DNA of 15,493 bases from Planctomycetota bacterium (GTDB taxonomy: Bacteria > Planctomycetota > MHYJ01 > JACQXL01 > JAVHLO01): positions 1 through 15,493 of the forward strand of contig JAVHLO010000031.1 in the NCBI GenBank assembly GCA_031082105.1, in the 5' to 3' direction. A program made the position numbers and the translations under genes. The first letter of the stretch is position 1. Every line of letters starts with the position of its first letter. This document shows, piece after piece, positions 13,378-15,493 of this stretch. The notes below the pieces were generated by a model. It was not told the origin of the DNA. It was given only the letters and a program-made list of their open reading frames with translations, and searched no databases.

Positions 13378-15492
13378 ATGCGCGTCTGTCAAGACGGGCC
13401 AATCCTTGCGTCCTTCGTGATGCTGGCCATCGCGCTCTGCTGCGCGGGACTTGCCGCGGAGGAGACCGAGTCAGCCGACACGACAGCGGCGGCGGTCGAG
13501 GTCGCACCGAGGGAAGGCCTGTACATCGACGAGGGGGAGCGGCTCGGGATGAGAGACCGGGTCTCGCGGATGCTGGAACTCCTTATGCAGGAGCAGGTCG
13601 GCGAGGCGGCGGCTCTCTGTAACTCGATACGGCAGGAGGCCGGCCCGGAATTTCTACGTGTCCCGGTGGTGGTCCAGGCCGCGGCCGGAACCGATCTCGC
13701 GAAGTCCCTCCCGCCCGGCCTGATCCGGACGCAGGCCGGCGAGTCCGGCGTCGGCAGCGCCCTGCCTGGCGCGGAAAATACCGCGCGCCGTGGGCTCTCT
13801 TCGAAGGCGCAGCGCGAGATGCGTGAGACGCCCGTCATCAGGTACGTGGGCGTCAGGTGGTTCTGCGACCGACTGTTGGCCGGGCATGCGGGCTTGCGCG
13901 CTTCGCTCGATCGGCTCGTCGGCATCCGCGCGGGCGAGGCGAAAAAAAAGGCGATCGAATCCGGAACCGACGAAGGCCTCTACGAGTACGCAAAGCAATA
14001 CGGTTGCGCCGGGCCGGGGGACGAGGCCGTTCTTCTGTTCGCGCGCCGCTGCATGGAGCGCGGCGAGTTGTGCAGGGCGCTCGCGCTCTTCGAACTCTGT
14101 CGCGGTGGACCGGAGACGGACAAGTTCATCGATGCATGCCGGGCGCTCCGCGCGGCGTCTGCCGGATCCTGCGGCCTCGCGGAGGGCGTTCCGGGCGACA
14201 AGGACGCTGACGGATCCCGGCCGGGCGCGCCCGCCGGCCTGCCGGAAGGTCCGACCATCGGCGCTTCCCGGCTTTCGCCGGCGCTGGCGGTGGAAATGGA
14301 TCTTGTAAGCGTGGCCGTTGCGGCCGAGCCGGGGACGCAGAAATTCACTCACTATCTCGCCTGCAGCCCGATGTCCCGCCGGAGCGGAGGAGCGGGGCAA
14401 CACGTCGACCATGGATGGTTGGTCCCCGTCTGCTGGCAGACCGCGCCGGGCACGGGGCTGGCCGGCGGCGGCGGAGCTGCCGGTGAAGACGAGACCGCGC
14501 TGGAAACGCTGGGCGGCCTGCTGACGATGCCGGCAGTGACCGATGACGGGCTGGTCGTCGCGGCGACGGGGCACGGAGCGGTCGTTGCGGTCGACCTGTT
14601 CTTCGGCCGGCCTGTATGGCTCGTCTGCTATGCGGTCGACGTCACCGAAGGCGGTGAACGAAAAGAGCTGGCGCGGTCGCCGTTCATTTCACAGTTTGCT
14701 CCGCCCTATGGCTGGTCGCCGCAGCCGCCGGCCATTTCATGCAACGTATCCGCCGATAAACCCGGCGCGCGTCCGAACTCCGGCGAGGCCGCCACGGCGC
14801 GGGCGCGTCGCGTGTCGACCGCCGCCGATTCCTTCGCAGTCGTCACGCCGCTGGACGCGAGTTGCGCATACCTCTTGCGGGCCGCCGACGGTTGCTGCCT
14901 CGGCGCGATAGAGTCTGCGTCCATGCGAAGACGCGGCGCGCAGGGCGTGGGCCGCGGGACGGCCGATGAAGGAACCGGAAGCGATTCACGGATGCGCGGT
15001 CGGCGGTTCGAGTTCAGGTGGTCAACGGCTGACGATTCCGGCTTCGTTTTTCTTGTCGGCTCGTCCGTGGTCGCGCTCGATTTCCGGAGGCCGGAGACCG
15101 GCGGCGGCGAGAGAGAAGGGCAAACCGGCGGCGGCACGGACGCGGAGGGCGGAGAGCCTGCGGCGGATCGGGCAGTTGCGCGCGGGGGCGCGGCCGACCG
15201 CATGCCCGGCAACCCGGCGGCGATGCCCGCGCTTGACAACTTTCCGCTGCCGGAGGCGGTGTTGAGCGGCGGCATTGCGGCGGGCGGAGTGCTTGTCGTA
15301 CCGACCGCGCGGGGCCTGTACGAGATCGACTTTGCGCGCAGCAGGCCGGCGATGAGCTGTCTTGCGGAGTGGCGGCTCCCGGACGGTTCGGTCGTGCGTG
15401 TCCGTGTCGCTCCTGACGGGGCGCTCCAAGTCCTGTATCCAGGAGACGCAGTCATCTATGGATGGGAAGGCTGGATCCGCCGGCTGCGGTAA
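13378..15492 (+). CDS. Exported PQQ-propeller-like repeat protein
   Basis: A 704-residue protein with a TAA stop at the last bases of the window. A signal peptide of about 27 residues (SFVMLAIALCCAGLAA) predicts export. A helical region of about 155-242 (DEGLYEYAKQYG, then GDEAVLLFARRCMERGELCRAL) resembles the TPR-like region found before PQQ-propeller repeats in large planctomycete proteins (recollection). Two later segments have blade character: about 384-418 (VTDDGLVVAATGHGAVVAVD) and about 655-690 (SGGIAAGGVLVVPTARGLYEID). Long Gly/Arg/Ala-rich linkers, some possibly disordered, interrupt the fold, and cysteines are unusually frequent. No PQQ-enzyme active-site motif is visible, so a binding or scaffold role is more likely than a dehydrogenase. 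AGGA lies nine bases before the ATG. The gene is 54 bp after mazG and may be co-transcribed. Confidence 0.75.
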   Translation: MRVCQDGPILASFVMLAIALCCAGLAAEETESADTTAAAVEVAPREGLYIDEGERLGMRDRVSRMLELLMQEQVGEAAALCNSIRQEAGPEFLRVPVVVQAAAGTDLAKSLPPGLIRTQAGESGVGSALPGAENTARRGLSSKAQREMRETPVIRYVGVRWFCDRLLAGHAGLRASLDRLVGIRAGEAKKKAIESGTDEGLYEYAKQYGCAGPGDEAVLLFARRCMERGELCRALALFELCRGGPETDKFIDACRALRAASAGSCGLAEGVPGDKDADGSRPGAPAGLPEGPTIGASRLSPALAVEMDLVSVAVAAEPGTQKFTHYLACSPMSRRSGGAGQHVDHGWLVPVCWQTAPGTGLAGGGGAAGEDETALETLGGLLTMPAVTDDGLVVAATGHGAVVAVDLFFGRPVWLVCYAVDVTEGGERKELARSPFISQFAPPYGWSPQPPAISCNVSADKPGARPNSGEAATARARRVSTAADSFAVVTPLDASCAYLLRAADGCCLGAIESASMRRRGAQGVGRGTADEGTGSDSRMRGRRFEFRWSTADDSGFVFLVGSSVVALDFRRPETGGGEREGQTGGGTDAEGGEPAADRAVARGGAADRMPGNPAAMPALDNFPLPEAVLSGGIAAGGVLVVPTARGLYEIDFARSRPAMSCLAEWRLPDGSVVRVRVAPDGALQVLYPGDAVIYGWEGWIRRLR

Positions 15493-15493
15493 C

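Noticed and set aside
13654..14574. 306-codon minus-strand frame in the terminal gene
   Set aside because: Antisense to the secreted propeller-like protein; Arg-rich and without motif.

Overview
The window is GC-rich chromosomal DNA, apparently from an uncultured anaerobic or microaerophilic Gram-negative-type bacterium. Three things point to a Planctomycetota/PVC-like or neighbouring candidate phylum: a long secreted protein with PQQ-propeller character whose N-terminal helical region resembles planctomycete proteins, several short intergenic repeat families that I recall from such genomes, and many HEAT and carboxypeptidase-regulatory-like domains. This assignment is an inference with moderate confidence. 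No tRNA, rRNA, CRISPR array, transposase or prophage was seen.

Left part (1-2995, minus strand): a nitrosative-stress/redox unit. A consensus-like sigma70 promoter (TTGACA-17-TATGAT, 2967-2995) is followed directly by a 25-bp near-palindrome (2934-2958, core GACTAACTTGGTC) that looks like an Rrf2-family (IscR/NsrR-like) operator. Downstream lie a zinc-ribbon/ferredoxin fusion (2894-1893) and the hybrid cluster protein gene hcp (1773-142). The fusion has a strong internal Shine-Dalgarno and an in-frame ATG exactly where the ferredoxin family normally starts, so it may yield both a long and a short product.

Middle part: a plus-strand lipoprotein (3319-4125) with its own promoter; a minus-strand, membrane-anchored protein built of about six Ig-like carboxypeptidase-regulatory modules (4446-6512); and two small minus-strand membrane proteins of YqjE/holin-like and DUF883/YqjD-like character (6677-6985, 7207-7386).

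Right part: a minus-strand cluster made of an S41 C-terminal processing protease with an N-terminal HEAT solenoid (12004-9833), a multi-pass membrane protein (9781-8789) and a membrane-anchored HEAT-repeat protein (8611-7469), ended by a convincing intrinsic terminator (7435-7454). Divergently on the plus strand lie mazG (nucleotide pyrophosphohydrolase), probably starting upstream of its first ATG at an unusual codon, and a 704-residue exported protein with PQQ-propeller-like segments that ends at 15492. The S41/mazG intergenic region holds back-to-back promoters and a 117-bp imperfect inverted repeat.

No clearly new defence or metabolic system is visible. The most interesting points are the hcp operator/promoter architecture, the in-frame fusion with internal initiation signal, the probable non-AUG start of mazG, the HEAT-S41 cluster, and several unrelated short-repeat families in the gaps.
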